Positions 12,482 through 22,164 of a stretch of DNA of 64,000 nt are shown here, one piece after another. Positions within the stretch are counted from its first letter, which is position 1. Every line of letters starts with the position of its first letter. Source of the DNA: Rhipicephalus microplus (taxonomy: Eukaryota; Arthropoda; Arachnida; Ixodida; Ixodidae); contig NC_134707.1 in NCBI RefSeq assembly GCF_043290135.1, positions 74,086,508 through 74,150,507 of the forward strand. The letters run 5' to 3'. A program made the translations under genes and the position numbers. The notes below the pieces were generated by a model. It was not told the origin of the DNA. It did no database searches and worked only from the letters and a program-made list of their open reading frames with translations.

Positions 12482-13095
12482 CCGTTTTTTCGTGTTTAGA
12501 AACAATATTATTGAGATCTATCTTACCGACAATAATGCCAAGGAAAGTATAGGGGAAGTAATTAGGTCATTTGTAATGTATAGATGAAGAAAGAAAAATG
12601 GGTGAAACGATGAATTGTCACTGGCAGGATCCCAACCTGCGACCTTCGAATAACGCGTTCGATGCTCTACCGCTGAGCTACCACGACAGCTATCCCCCAG
12701 CCACTTTATTGGGTATCTTTGTCAATTTAAACGTGGGAGTGTCAGTCAGTGGCACCAGTAGCCATGGCGGCGAGTGTGGCACATTCCTAATAAGCCTGTT
12801 TGGCGTCACGTAGCACGTAAATTTATTATGAGTTGGCAGCAGACCAATAGTCCCTCGTATACAACCTAAAGGCACCAAGTCTGCCAGTACGAGACCCTCG
12901 TTAATGAATAAGGAAAAAATTGTATGCTTAAAAGCTCGTTTTTTTTCGTGTTTAGAAACGATAATACTGAGATCTAAGAGACAATGATGCCAAGGAAAGT
13001 ATAGGGGATGTTATTAGTCTTATTTCTATGTAAAGGTGAAGAAAGAAAAGGGGCGGACGAGATGAATTGCTGGGGGCAGGATCCTGCCCACGGCA

Positions 13096-13097
<2 letters not shown>
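12482..13097 (-). mobile_element. SINE-A, one full unit and a partial second unit in tandem
   Basis: The unit runs from the CTCGTTTTTTC/GTGTTTAGAAAC landmark through GACAATAATGCCAAGGAA, a minus-strand tRNA-like part (about 12620-12690), TTTGGCGTCACGTAGCACG, CAAGTCTGCCAGTACGAGA and back to the starting landmark. The landmark TGAGATCTA recurs at 12512 and 12968, a period of 456 bases. On the minus strand the tRNA-like part has A-box TGGTAGCTCAGCGG and B-box GGTTGGGATCC. The second unit is cut off by a (TA)n tract. Confidence 0.75.

Positions 13098-13168
<71 letters not shown>
13098..13168. repeat. (TA)n microsatellite
   Basis: About 70 bases of alternating TA with one ATTA slip. It directly abuts the palindrome on its right. 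Confidence 0.95.
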
Positions 13169-13169
<1 letters not shown>

Positions 13170-13315
13170 GTCTAGTAGATCCTCCGTGAGCGGTCACAAC
13201 GTGGTTTATTTCGACGTTTCGGCCTAGAGTCTGGCCTTCATCAGGCCAGACTCTAGGCCGAAACGTCGAAATAAACCACGTTGTGACCGCTCACGGAGGA
13301 TCTACTAGACTATAT
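13165..13315. repeat. Perfect palindrome, 73-bp arms, made from a Penelope-like element end
   Basis: Arms 13165-13237 and 13243-13315 are exact reverse complements by eye, around a 5-base spacer TCATC. The arm sequence is the same terminal segment that bounds the Penelope-like element at 28.1-30.6 kb, including GAGGATCTACTAGAC and GGCCGAAACGTCGAAATAAA. On the minus strand the left arm plus spacer gives a hammerhead-like core CTGATGA-AGGCC...GGCC-GAAAC. The segment TATGCAACGCTACGGCC...ATGCCTGCC (13313-13351) follows, also seen next to the element at 28.1 kb. Confidence 0.85.
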
Positions 13316-13347
13316 GCAACGCTACGGCCACTCAACCACCATGCCTG

Positions 13348-13351
<4 letters not shown>

Positions 13352-13436
<85 letters not shown>
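13352..13436. repeat. (TA)n microsatellite, target of gypsy A
   Basis: About 85 bases of alternating TA directly upstream of the gypsy A 5' LTR. The TA sequence resumes after the 3' LTR at 19103, so gypsy A appears to have inserted into this tract. Confidence 0.95.
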
Positions 13437-13438
<2 letters not shown>

Positions 13439-13724
13439 CCGCAATCACTTGCCATCCTTATCGCTTTGCTTGTGACGCACGTGGCGAGTGTGTATCTGCG
13501 CTCCATCATGAAGGCGTGATCCGTGAACTTATCTTCGTGCCGCGTTTTATCAAAAAACGCCAATAAGCCGAGGGCAGCCGTGGGCACCGGTGTAGTATTT
13601 CGCCATCTGTACGGCGGTTCACTTGTTTCTTTCGGGCGCAGGTCAGCCCAGTGAAATAAAAGTTTGTTGCGGCTTGCTCCTGATCCTGTCGTGCACGTTC
13701 CTTCATCGTCGCGGCTGCGTGACA
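13437..13724 (+). repeat. Gypsy A 5' LTR
   Basis: Begins TGCCGCAATCACTTGCC and ends GCGGCTGCGTGACA. It contains GTGAAATAAAAGTTTGTTG, probably with the polyadenylation signal. The 3' LTR copy is at 18822-19102. Confidence 0.85.
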
Positions 13725-13897
13725 ACTGGTGGAGGTGCTGGGTATGCACCAGGTCCCTGAGCCGACAGCTGCACGGAAGGACGAGCCTCCCAAAAGCAGC
13801 GACGCGACTCGCAATAGCCGCCGCTCAAGGGTTGCCACCGGAACCCGGAACACTACCGGAGTGCACTCGACAGAAAAAAGACGACTCGACGTCAACC

Positions 13898-15084
13898 ATG
13901 AGCCTACCAGCTGCGCCCACCCCTGTCATCTTGCAACAGCCTCGAGTGCCTCCAACCTGCCATGGCTCGCCTGCAGAAGATTCCGACGATTGGCTCGACC
14001 AATTCACTCGGGTGGCTTCACTAAACGAATGGGATGACGAGATGAAGGTGAGTCACGTTTTCTTCGCACTCGACGGCCCCACTAAAACGTGGTTTGAAAA
14101 CCACAAGGTCTCTGACTACGTGGGAGGTGTTCAAGACTGATTTCTTGAGGACGTTTACCAAGATGCTGCGCAAAGAAAGCGCTGAAATTCTGCTACAATT
14201 GAGGATCCAAAAGCCTAACGAAACTGTGCCTATATACGTCGAGGAAATGAAGCTCCTCATCCGCCGTGTGGATCCGAACATGGCAGAGGAAAAGCAGGCT
14301 GGGCTTCTAATGCGAGGAGTAAAAGAGTCCCTTTTCACTGACCTAGTTCACAACCCACCGAAAACTGTTGCCGAGTTCACGCAAGAGGCATCCACCATTG
14401 AGAAGACCTTAGATTCCCGAAACCGCCAGTACAACCCTACAGCGCACATAGCTTCCATGGACCCTCAAGCAACGTTTGCAAGTACCAGCAACTTGCGCGA
14501 AATAATATGTGAAGTCGTCCGAGAGGAGCTGCGGCTACTTATACGATCATCCTCGCAGCCTCCAGAAGCGTCACTCACGGATCTCATACGCGACGAAGTT
14601 CGCATTGCTTTGGGTGTTTCTCGGACGGCGACTCCATGTCAAGAAAACCAGGGAACAAGTTACGCTGCCGCAGAACGCAGCCCAAGGGGTACCGCCAACA
14701 TGCGCCGTGAGCATTACGAACCACCCCAGCGATCGCCGTCACCTGTCCACTCACCTGCTTTTTTGGAAGTGCCGCGAAAAGCAGACGTCTGGAGAGCCCC
14801 CAACCAACAACGCCCACTATGCTTTCACTGCGGGGGGGCCAGGCCACATCCTCAGATACTGCCCTTACAAACGCACGAGACTTCGTGGTTTTGCCCTCAA
14901 CGCACCACGACCGCGACCCGGACAGCGACCACGTGAAGTTGAAGAATACTTGCGCCGTGCCGAGTATGCGCCCACCCGTCCATCACGATCACCATCACCG
15001 CCAAACAGCCGCTACACATCGCCAGGCCGTGGGAACGCGGCGGCAGCGCAAGGAAGGTCCCAGAGCCCTCGTAGGAGAAACTGA
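13898..15084 (+). pseudogene. Gypsy A gag
   Basis: The start is the ATG at 13898 (MSLPAAPTPVILQQPRVPP). The capsid-like region includes DSDDWLDQFTRVA and WFENHK, then after a frameshift near 14113 LTTWEVFKTDFLRTF and the EEKQAGLLMRGVKESLF block. The zinc knuckle begins CFHCG and is completed in another frame as GPGHILRYC, because of a frameshift in a G run at about 14832-14838. It ends with a basic RSPSPP/SPRRRN tail at TGA 15082-15084. Gag would form the particle and bind RNA. Close relative: the intact gypsy B gag. Confidence 0.85.
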
Positions 15085-18000
15085 GTAAAGCAGCCTTTGG
15101 AGGCGAAGTTGCTTGCCGGTGAATGAACGAAGAACCTCCACTGATCATACCGCATGACGACAGCGCCCCGATGCAGACACCACGGCTGCTACGACGACAC
15201 TTCGCAGTAAGCTCGACGACACGCCCCAACCGCACTTGCAGCACTCGCAGAAGCCGTGATTCGATACCGAGACTGACGTCCAACTCGAGATCTAGAGTCT
15301 CTGACCTAGACGTACTTATAGACGGCCGTAGTGTAACAGCACTTATCGACACAGGAGCAGACTTTTCTGTAATAAGCGGAGCCTTCGCAGAGCAACTAAA
15401 GAAGGTAATGACTAGATGGGATAGTCCCTTGATTCGCACAGCCGGAGGCCATCTCGTGTTGCCAACGGGACGATGCACAGCACGAGTGACTGTCAGTGGA
15501 CGTACTTACCCAGCATGCTTCATAGCCCTGCAGCAGTGTTCCCGCGATGTCATCTTGGGCATGGACTTTCTGACCGTACATCGAGCAATCATCGACCTTT
15601 AATCAAGACAGATCGCACTTTCCACGGGCCGAACCATTCAGTCGAAGACCATCCTAGTGCACCACGCCATCCTGCGTGTTTTAGATGAAGAAGTAAGCAT
15701 CCCACCAAGGTCAAGCGTCATAATACCAGTGGTTACAGACAACACCGAGGATGTTGAAGGCGTGATCGAGGGAAACAGGCAGTTCCACTTAGACCGACAG
15801 CTTGGCGTCGCCAGAAGCATCGCTTACTTCAAGAATGGAGAAGCTGACGTGCTCGTAACAAACTTCGGCAGGGAACACCGACACCTCAACAAAGGCAGCA
15901 CGATTGGCTTCTTAGATGAAGTAGGGGACAATCCTGGCACGTTCGCCATCTCCGACTAATCCCATCAAGACTCATCAATGCAAAACCAGCCGCCTGCGTT
16001 CGAGATCAACCCTGAGCTTTCCAGCGACAGGCAAAATCAGATCCGCATTCTCCTAGAAAGCTACGGTCACTGTTTCACAACCTCGTCCAAGGTGCCGAAA
16101 ACACGAATTGCCAAGCATCGGATCATAACCAGCGAGCATGCCCGACCTCTCCGCCAAAGCCCGTACAGTGTGTCGCCGCGAGAGCGTGAAGCAATTTGGA
16201 AAGAAGTTGACGAAATGCTTCGCGATGACGTCATTCAACCTTCGAAAAGCGCTTTGGCAGCACCAGTCGTTCTCGTAAAAAAAAAAAGACGGAAGCCTCC
16301 GGTTCAGCATCGACTATCGCAGGCTAAACAACATAACAAAAAAGATGTCTACCCGCTCCCAAGGATAGACGACACCCTAGACCGACTCTGTCATGCCAAG
16401 TACTTCTCGTCCATGGACCTGAAAAGCGGATATTGGCAGATGGAAATCGACGAAAAGGACAGAGAAAAGACGGCTTTCATAACTCCGGACGGGTTCTTCG
16501 AGTTTAGGTCATGTCATTTGGGCTTTGTTGCGCACCGGCAACATTTCAACGAGTAATGGACACGGTGTTGGCAGGCCTGAAATGGCAAACCTGCCTCGTG
16601 TATCTCGACGACATCGTAGTCTTTGCGGCAACCTTTCACGAACACGTGTGAAGACTGAGGGCCGTACTCAATGCAATGAAGTCTTCAGGACTTACCCTAA
16701 AGCCTGAGAAGTGCCGCTTTGCATATCATGAGCTGTTTATTCATGGCCATATCATCAGCCCGGACGGTGTACGACCCGACCCCCAGAAGACGTCCGCTAT
16801 CGAGCATTTTCCGCGGCCGACAGACAAGAAGGCCGTACGAAGGTTCCTTGGCTTGTGTGCTTACTACAGAAGGTTTGTGAGGAATTTTTCATGCATAGCT
16901 GAACCTTTGATGAAGCTAACAAAGGCTGATGTACCATTTAAATGGGAAGCGCCACAAAAAAAAGCCTTTAAGGACCTCCAGCGTCGTTTACAGTCGCCTC
17001 CCATCCTTTCACACTTCGACGAAGACGCCCAAACTGAAATTCATACCAACGCAAGCAGCGTAGGCATAGGCGCGGTCCTTGTCCAGAAAAGCAACGGGTT
17101 CGAGAAAGTGGTCGCATACGCTAGCCGTTCGCTGTCGAAGGCGGAGAGTAACTATTCAACTACTCAGAAGCAGTGACTCGCAATCATTTGGACAACATCG
17201 AAATTCCGTCCTTACATTTACGGACGACCATTCAAGGTTGTGAGTGACCATTACGCCCTCTGCTGGCTTGCAAATTTTAAAGATCCCTCCGGCCGCCTCG
17301 CTCGATGGAGTCCTCGTCTCCAGGAATTTGATGTCACCGTAACATACAAGTCTGGGAGGAAGCATTTGACGCAGACTGCTTGTCAAGGGCTCCTGTCGAT
17401 GAAGCCCCAAAGAACGACGACGACGATGACAGCTTCCTTGGATCTATCAATAGCAGCACTTTTGCGCAACAGCAACGCGCAGACCCTGACCTCAAGCGTC
17501 TCCATGAATACCTGGAAGGCAAAACTTCATCACCCTCTGCACCATTTAAGCGGGGACTCTCATCCTTCTGTTTTCAAAACGGTGTCATCGTAAAGAAGAA
17601 CTTTGCGCCCAATAAGACTACGTATCTTATTGTCGTTCCCAGCAACCTTCGAGAAGGAATTCTACAGGCTTCCCACGACGAACAGACTGCTGGACACCTT
17701 GGATATGCGCGCACTCTTCGCCGAATCCAAGAGAAATTCTACTGGCCAACACTGCTCACTGACGTCGCGCGGTACGTAAAGACTTGCCGTGAATGCCAAC
17801 GAAGAAAGAGGCCACCGACCAGGCCAGCCAGGCTGCTGAACCCCATACCATTCCCAGCAAAGCCTTTCCAACAGATTGGAAAGGACCTTCTCGGTCCCTT
17901 TCCGACATCCACTTCTGGCAATAGAATGATAATCGTAGCAACTGACTATCTCACCTGTTATGCCGAAGCGAAAGCCTTGCCGAGCGGAACAGCGGAGGAG

Positions 18001-18722
18001 GTCGCAAAGTTTTTTGTCAACTGCATCCTGTTGCGACACGGTGCCACCGAGGTCCTCATCACGGACAGGGGAACAGCGTTAACGGCAGAGCTAATGCAAA
18101 CTATCCTGCACCACAGTCGAACCAGCCACCGGAAGACTACTGCGTATCATCCGCAGACAAACGGCCTCGTGGAACGGCTGAACAAAAGTATTGCTGACAT
18201 GCTTGCCGTGTATGTCAATGCAGAACACAAAACCTGGGACAGCATCCTTCCATTCGTCGTATTTGCCTATAACACTGCAATACAAGAGACCATACGCATG
18301 ACGCCTTTTAGCCTCGTCTACGGCAGAGGGGCAGCTACAACGTTGGACGCCATGCTCCCAGATGTCACAGAAGAGAACCACAACGTCGCCAGCTACCTTC
18401 AACGTGCAGAACAAGCCCGACAACTTGCACGCCTGCGGATTAAGGAACAACAGTCCATCGACGCTCGACGCCACAACTTACGCCGCCGCCATACGATATA
18501 CAAACCCGGTGACCATGTGTGGATTTGGACCCCCATTCGCCGCCGCGGCCACTCAGCGAAAAGTTGTTGTGTCATTATTTTGGACCTCGCAAGGTCATAC
18601 GTCGTGTTAGTGAACTGGACTATGAAGTTGTCCCCGATGGCGCGACGACACCGCAACGGCGCCGCGCTAACCCAGAACTTGTGCATGTCGTGCGCCTTAA
18701 ACCTTATTACACGCAGCAATAG
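15075..18722 (+). pseudogene. Gypsy A pol (protease, RT, RNase H, integrase)
   Basis: Pol lies in the -1 frame relative to the end of gag. Protease: [38 protein letters not shown] and the catalytic YLDD at about 16600. RNase H: EIHTNASSVGIGAVL, with Asn at the usual first Asp. Integrase: HHCC zinc finger (HDEQTAGH...CRECQRRK), core residues in GKDLLGPF, LITDRG and NGLVERLNK, all present. Lesions include stops at 15119, 15600, 15957, 16648 and 17174; a paired +1/-1 shift between two A runs (16277-16345); shifts near 16508, 17360 and 18555. The 3' end reads VHVVRLKPYYTQQ in the frame ending at 18722. Confidence 0.85.
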
Positions 18723-18821
18723 ACCTTACAGTTGTTCTCGTGTGTTCTTACGACACTGTTCTCAGTTTTCACTGTTTGCTCTTTTAAGCATCGGGCCGAT
18801 GCTTATTTAAAAGGGGAGTAA

Positions 18822-19102
18822 TGCCGCAATCACTTGCCATCCTTATCGCTTTGCTTGTGACGCACGTGGCTAGTGTGTATGAAGGCGTGATCCGTGAAAT
18901 TATCTTCGTGCCGCGTTTTATCGAAAAACGCCCCTCGCCAATAAGCCGAGGGCAGCCGTGGGCACCGGTGTAGTATTTCGCCGTCTGTACGGCGGTTCAC
19001 TTGTTTATTTCGGGCGCAGGTCAGCCCAGTGAAATAAAAGTTTGTTGCGGCTTGCTCCTGATCCTGTCTTGCACATTCCTTCATCGTCGCGGTTGCGTGA
19101 CA
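18822..19102 (+). repeat. Gypsy A 3' LTR
   Basis: Begins TGCCGCAATCACTTGCC after the purine tract and ends GCGGTTGCGTGACA. It is 7 bp shorter than the 5' LTR because of small indels. Confidence 0.85.
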
Positions 19103-19110
19103 ATATATAT

Positions 19111-19410
19111 AGGGGAAAGAAATGTATACCTAAAGACTCGTTTTTCCGTGTTTTCATACAATAATAATGAGATCTAACGGACAATAACGCCAAGGAATGT
19201 ATAGGGGAAGTTATTAGGACCAATGTAATGTAAATAAGAAGAAAGATAAGTGGCTGGAAAATGATCTGCCGTGAGGAGGAATCCAACTTACGGCCTTCGA
19301 ATAAGGCATTTGATGCTCTAACCACTAAGCTATCACGATGCTCCAACAGCTGAGCTATTTTTCAGCCACTTTTTCTATACATTCCTTGGCATTATTGTCC
19401 GTTAGATTTC

Positions 19411-19414
<4 letters not shown>
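19111..19414 (-). mobile_element. SINE-A copy with a foldback end
   Basis: This copy starts AGGGGAAAGAAATGTATACC next to TA sequence and has the usual GACAATAACGCCAAGGAATG landmark and a minus-strand tRNA-like part (about 19275-19345). It then ends in an inverted copy of its own start: 19376-19414 is the reverse complement of 19165-19203 apart from a few mismatches. Confidence 0.75.

Positions 19415-19478
<64 letters not shown>
19415..19478. repeat. (CA)n followed by (TA)n microsatellite
   Basis: About 26 bases of CA repeats pass into about 36 bases of TA repeats. The tract abuts the foldback end of the SINE-A copy. Confidence 0.95.
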
Positions 19479-19483
<5 letters not shown>

Positions 19484-19909
19484 AAACAAGTTACACGTGT
19501 AAAGAAGTCACAGTTCCATCAGAGGGCAGCGCATTAAATGCAATAGCAAGAAGCTCGAATCGTGTTATCCCAATATCCGTTTCAGAGGGGCCTCGTTTGA
19601 AAAAAGTTTTGTCTTTTTGTCTCAAGTGAGGATGATGATGCACTCAGACCGACCTCTGCCCTCTTCACCTGGCGGTTATACTTTTGAGACCACTTACCTG
19701 AAATAACTACCAGAATAGTATACTGTGGAATCATGATCGATGAGTCAAAGTTGTGTGCAACGACGTCTCCCCGCCACTTTGTTATATTATGGCGAGTATT
19801 AAACAACATTCCACATGAATTGTTGTGAGAAAGTGTTTACAGGGGTCTTGAAAATTCATACCGATGTTCAAGGAATTAATGTAATCGAATTCACCACTCA
19901 AAGTTTTAC
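19479..19909. other. No gene recognised
   Basis: No coding frame, SINE or LTR signature recognised by eye. Confidence 0.4.
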
Positions 19910-20155
19910 GGCCCTGCAACGATGCTCTAGTGGATGAGGTACTCTGCTGCTGACCCGCAGGTGGCGGGATCGACTCACAGCCGCAGCGGCTACATTTTAG
20001 ATGGAGGCGAAAATGCTGCTGACCAGTTGCACCGACTTGGGCGCAGGTTAGGAACCCCAGGTGGTCGAAATTACCAGAATCTTCCAACAGGGAGTCTCTC
20101 ATAATCACATGGTGCTTTTGGGACGTTAACACCGCATATGGATCAATCATTTATA
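19910..20155 (+). mobile_element. Ruka-like SINE
   Basis: A tRNA-related head (GATGCTCTAGTGGATGAGG, then GGCGGGATCGACTC near the B-box position) is followed by the Ruka body: AGCGGCTACATTTTAGATGG, AGGTGGTCGAAATTACC, TCTCTCATAATCACATGG and TTTTGGGACGTTAAC. The tail is short and AT-rich. It is diverged from the other copies. Confidence 0.75.
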
Positions 20156-21571
20156 ACGCAAATACAATCATATAAATGATATCACTTCACTGAAACGGAC
20201 ACTTTATATAACTTGACACACCAAATTGACATAGGTTAGCGGTTACCGCCATATTTAAACTCAATTCGGCTAACCACCTTTGAATTGAACCTCAATATCT
20301 ATTTGTCCTGCAGGCCTCATGCCGCTCTTGCACCCTTTCTTGTGGCGCTCGCTCGACCACTTCTTGTTTCTCCTCTTTATGTTTCCGTGTTTAAGTCGAT
20401 GCGCATGCGTTCACAGTGCACGCACGCCCACTAAGTCACCATGCGCAAGCACCAACAGTTTTCGACTTTACCTTCCACTGTTTGTAGCATGTGTGGTATA
20501 TGTGAGGCTTCATATTAGGCCAGATAGAAAAAAATTACCATTCCGTTACTGGACACTACAACTAGTAGCTTTCGTGCTGATAAATGAAACAACTTACAAA
20601 AAATGTTTTCGCTACTCATTCTCACCAAAGACCTTTTCTCGGTCGTGGACGCCTTGGTATAAATTATACAGACCAATTTTTTCTTCCCGTGTATCGCAAA
20701 CACCCCGTTCGTTTCATGGTCTACAGGTAAAATATTCGAAGTCTAAGGAGAGTGACATTATCTTAGCTACGTCCCAAAAGAAAGTAACGCGCAGTAAAGA
20801 TATATTATGCCGTTTTTAAGTTCATGTGGAAGTCACTTCTTCTGTTTATACGCAATGTCTCTGTTCAATTTTCATTATTTATTATTTGTGCTTTGCGTTG
20901 TAAACGACATCCAAAAGTCAATTGGCACATTTTAGGAACAGTAACTAACTGTCTCGCCCACTACATATTATTATTTGAGTTGTTGCTTTTGTCTTTTACT
21001 CCCTCCACTATGCTTAGTTGCTAGGAGAAAACGTATGTTTTTCTCGCAACGCATTTCAGCCACGTTCAGGTGCAAGAAAATGGTTAAACATGCACACATA
21101 AAACCACTTTGATGCTAAGCTTTAGCTAAACTTGCTGTTTAGGCAGACATACTGCTTACCACACAGGCAGTGTTGTTCACCGCTGTTGAAAAACATGCCT
21201 TTTTCGTTACCGCTTGGGCACTCCCTCGAACATCCATGGTCATTTGAAAGTGACAGGTTTGAACATAGAAACAGAGAATGAAATTGGGGTACCCTCAGGC
21301 TTCGGCTTTAGGAGATTAATAGTCTACCGATAATCTGTTCTTAAAGCGTACTTCAAACACTTAGTGTATGAAATCTTTTCGATCTTTCTTTGCCATCACT
21401 ACGTTGTTTTAAGGGTGCAGTAAGGCATGTGATTTTTGTAGTGCGTTACTGACTTATCGCTATGAAGTCATTGCAATAATCTCATGTTCTTACACCCAAT
21501 GGCAATGTTCGCTTCTAGCACGCATTATTACGACAATATTTCATGTTGTATTGTGAAGCTTGTAGACAGAA
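20156..21571. other. No gene recognised
   Basis: A frame of 166 codons (20319-20819) has no domain I know, starts without context and has a biased, AT-rich composition; I do not call it a gene. No repeat family recognised. Confidence 0.4.
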
Positions 21572-21628
21572 CGCATTGATTGATTGATTGATTGATTTGT
21601 GGGGTTTAACGTCCCAAAGCCACCATAT
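21572..21628 (-). mobile_element. Ruka-like SINE, left part, interrupted by gypsy B
   Basis: On the minus strand this is the 3' end of a Ruka-like SINE with its (ATCA)n tail (GATTGATTGATTGATT on plus). It breaks at CCACCATAT, and the SINE resumes at 27595 with GAATATGAGAGACGCC. ATAT (21625-21628) is one target duplication of gypsy B. Confidence 0.85.
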
Positions 21629-22035
21629 CGTCACGGGGTCGTGACGTGGCCAAAGACAGAAAACTTCGTGTTGGAATTCAACTGTTTATTAGGGCGAACC
21701 TGTGCCCGGTAAAGGGAAAGTCTAATTACAGCAGTAGTCTTGCACAGATAGCAGTCTCAGACTGATAGCGGCGAACGCAGCGTCGGCCTTCGATCAACAA
21801 CTGACAAGCGGCGAAGCGCGTCGTCATTTATACCCTTGCCGTCAAATGTTCTAGCGTTATCGCTGGCGGTGGCGTAGGTTCCAGAACAATCCGTACCGTT
21901 CGCACAGTGGGCGTGACCTTATTGAATCGATCTACTACAGTCCGGAACCTTCTCGAAACCTGCAGGTGCGGTTTGCGCCGAGAATCGTGTGGTGTTTCGA
22001 AACGATAACAAAAACTTGTGAAATGGAACGTGGCA
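21629..22035 (-). repeat. Gypsy B 3' LTR
   Basis: 407 bp. On the plus strand it begins CGTCACGGGGTCGTGACG (the expected first T is C) and ends GGAACGTGGCA. The paired LTR is at 27185-27590. Confidence 0.88.
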
Positions 22036-22164
22036 TTGCCCCCCTCTGAAAAAAGGCATCGTCCCGATGCTTTAACTAAAGATGAAGGTACAATAATAAT
22101 GCAAGAAATTACATTGAATAAATTACAATACAACAATAATACAAAAAAACACTGTTTCAGTTTG

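Larger units (their letters stand above)
13437..19102 (+). mobile_element. Gypsy A: Ty3/gypsy LTR retrotransposon, complete ends, decayed coding
   Basis: Two similar LTRs (288 and 281 bp, TG...CA) bound a 5.1-kb internal region in the order gag, protease, reverse transcriptase, RNase H, integrase, as in Ty3/gypsy elements. A PBS-like TGGTGGAGGTGCTGGG starts at 13727, just after the 5' LTR. A purine-rich AAAAGGGGAGTAA tract precedes the 3' LTR. Both flanks are ATAT..., so the target duplication cannot be separated from the TA tract. The LTRs differ by substitutions and by indels around CTGCGCTCCATC and CCCCTCG. Many stops and frameshifts show it is old and inactive. Confidence 0.9.

Noticed and set aside
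20319..20819. 166-codon frame as a host gene
   Set aside because: No recognisable domain, no signal of splicing or conservation; composition like the surrounding AT-rich DNA.
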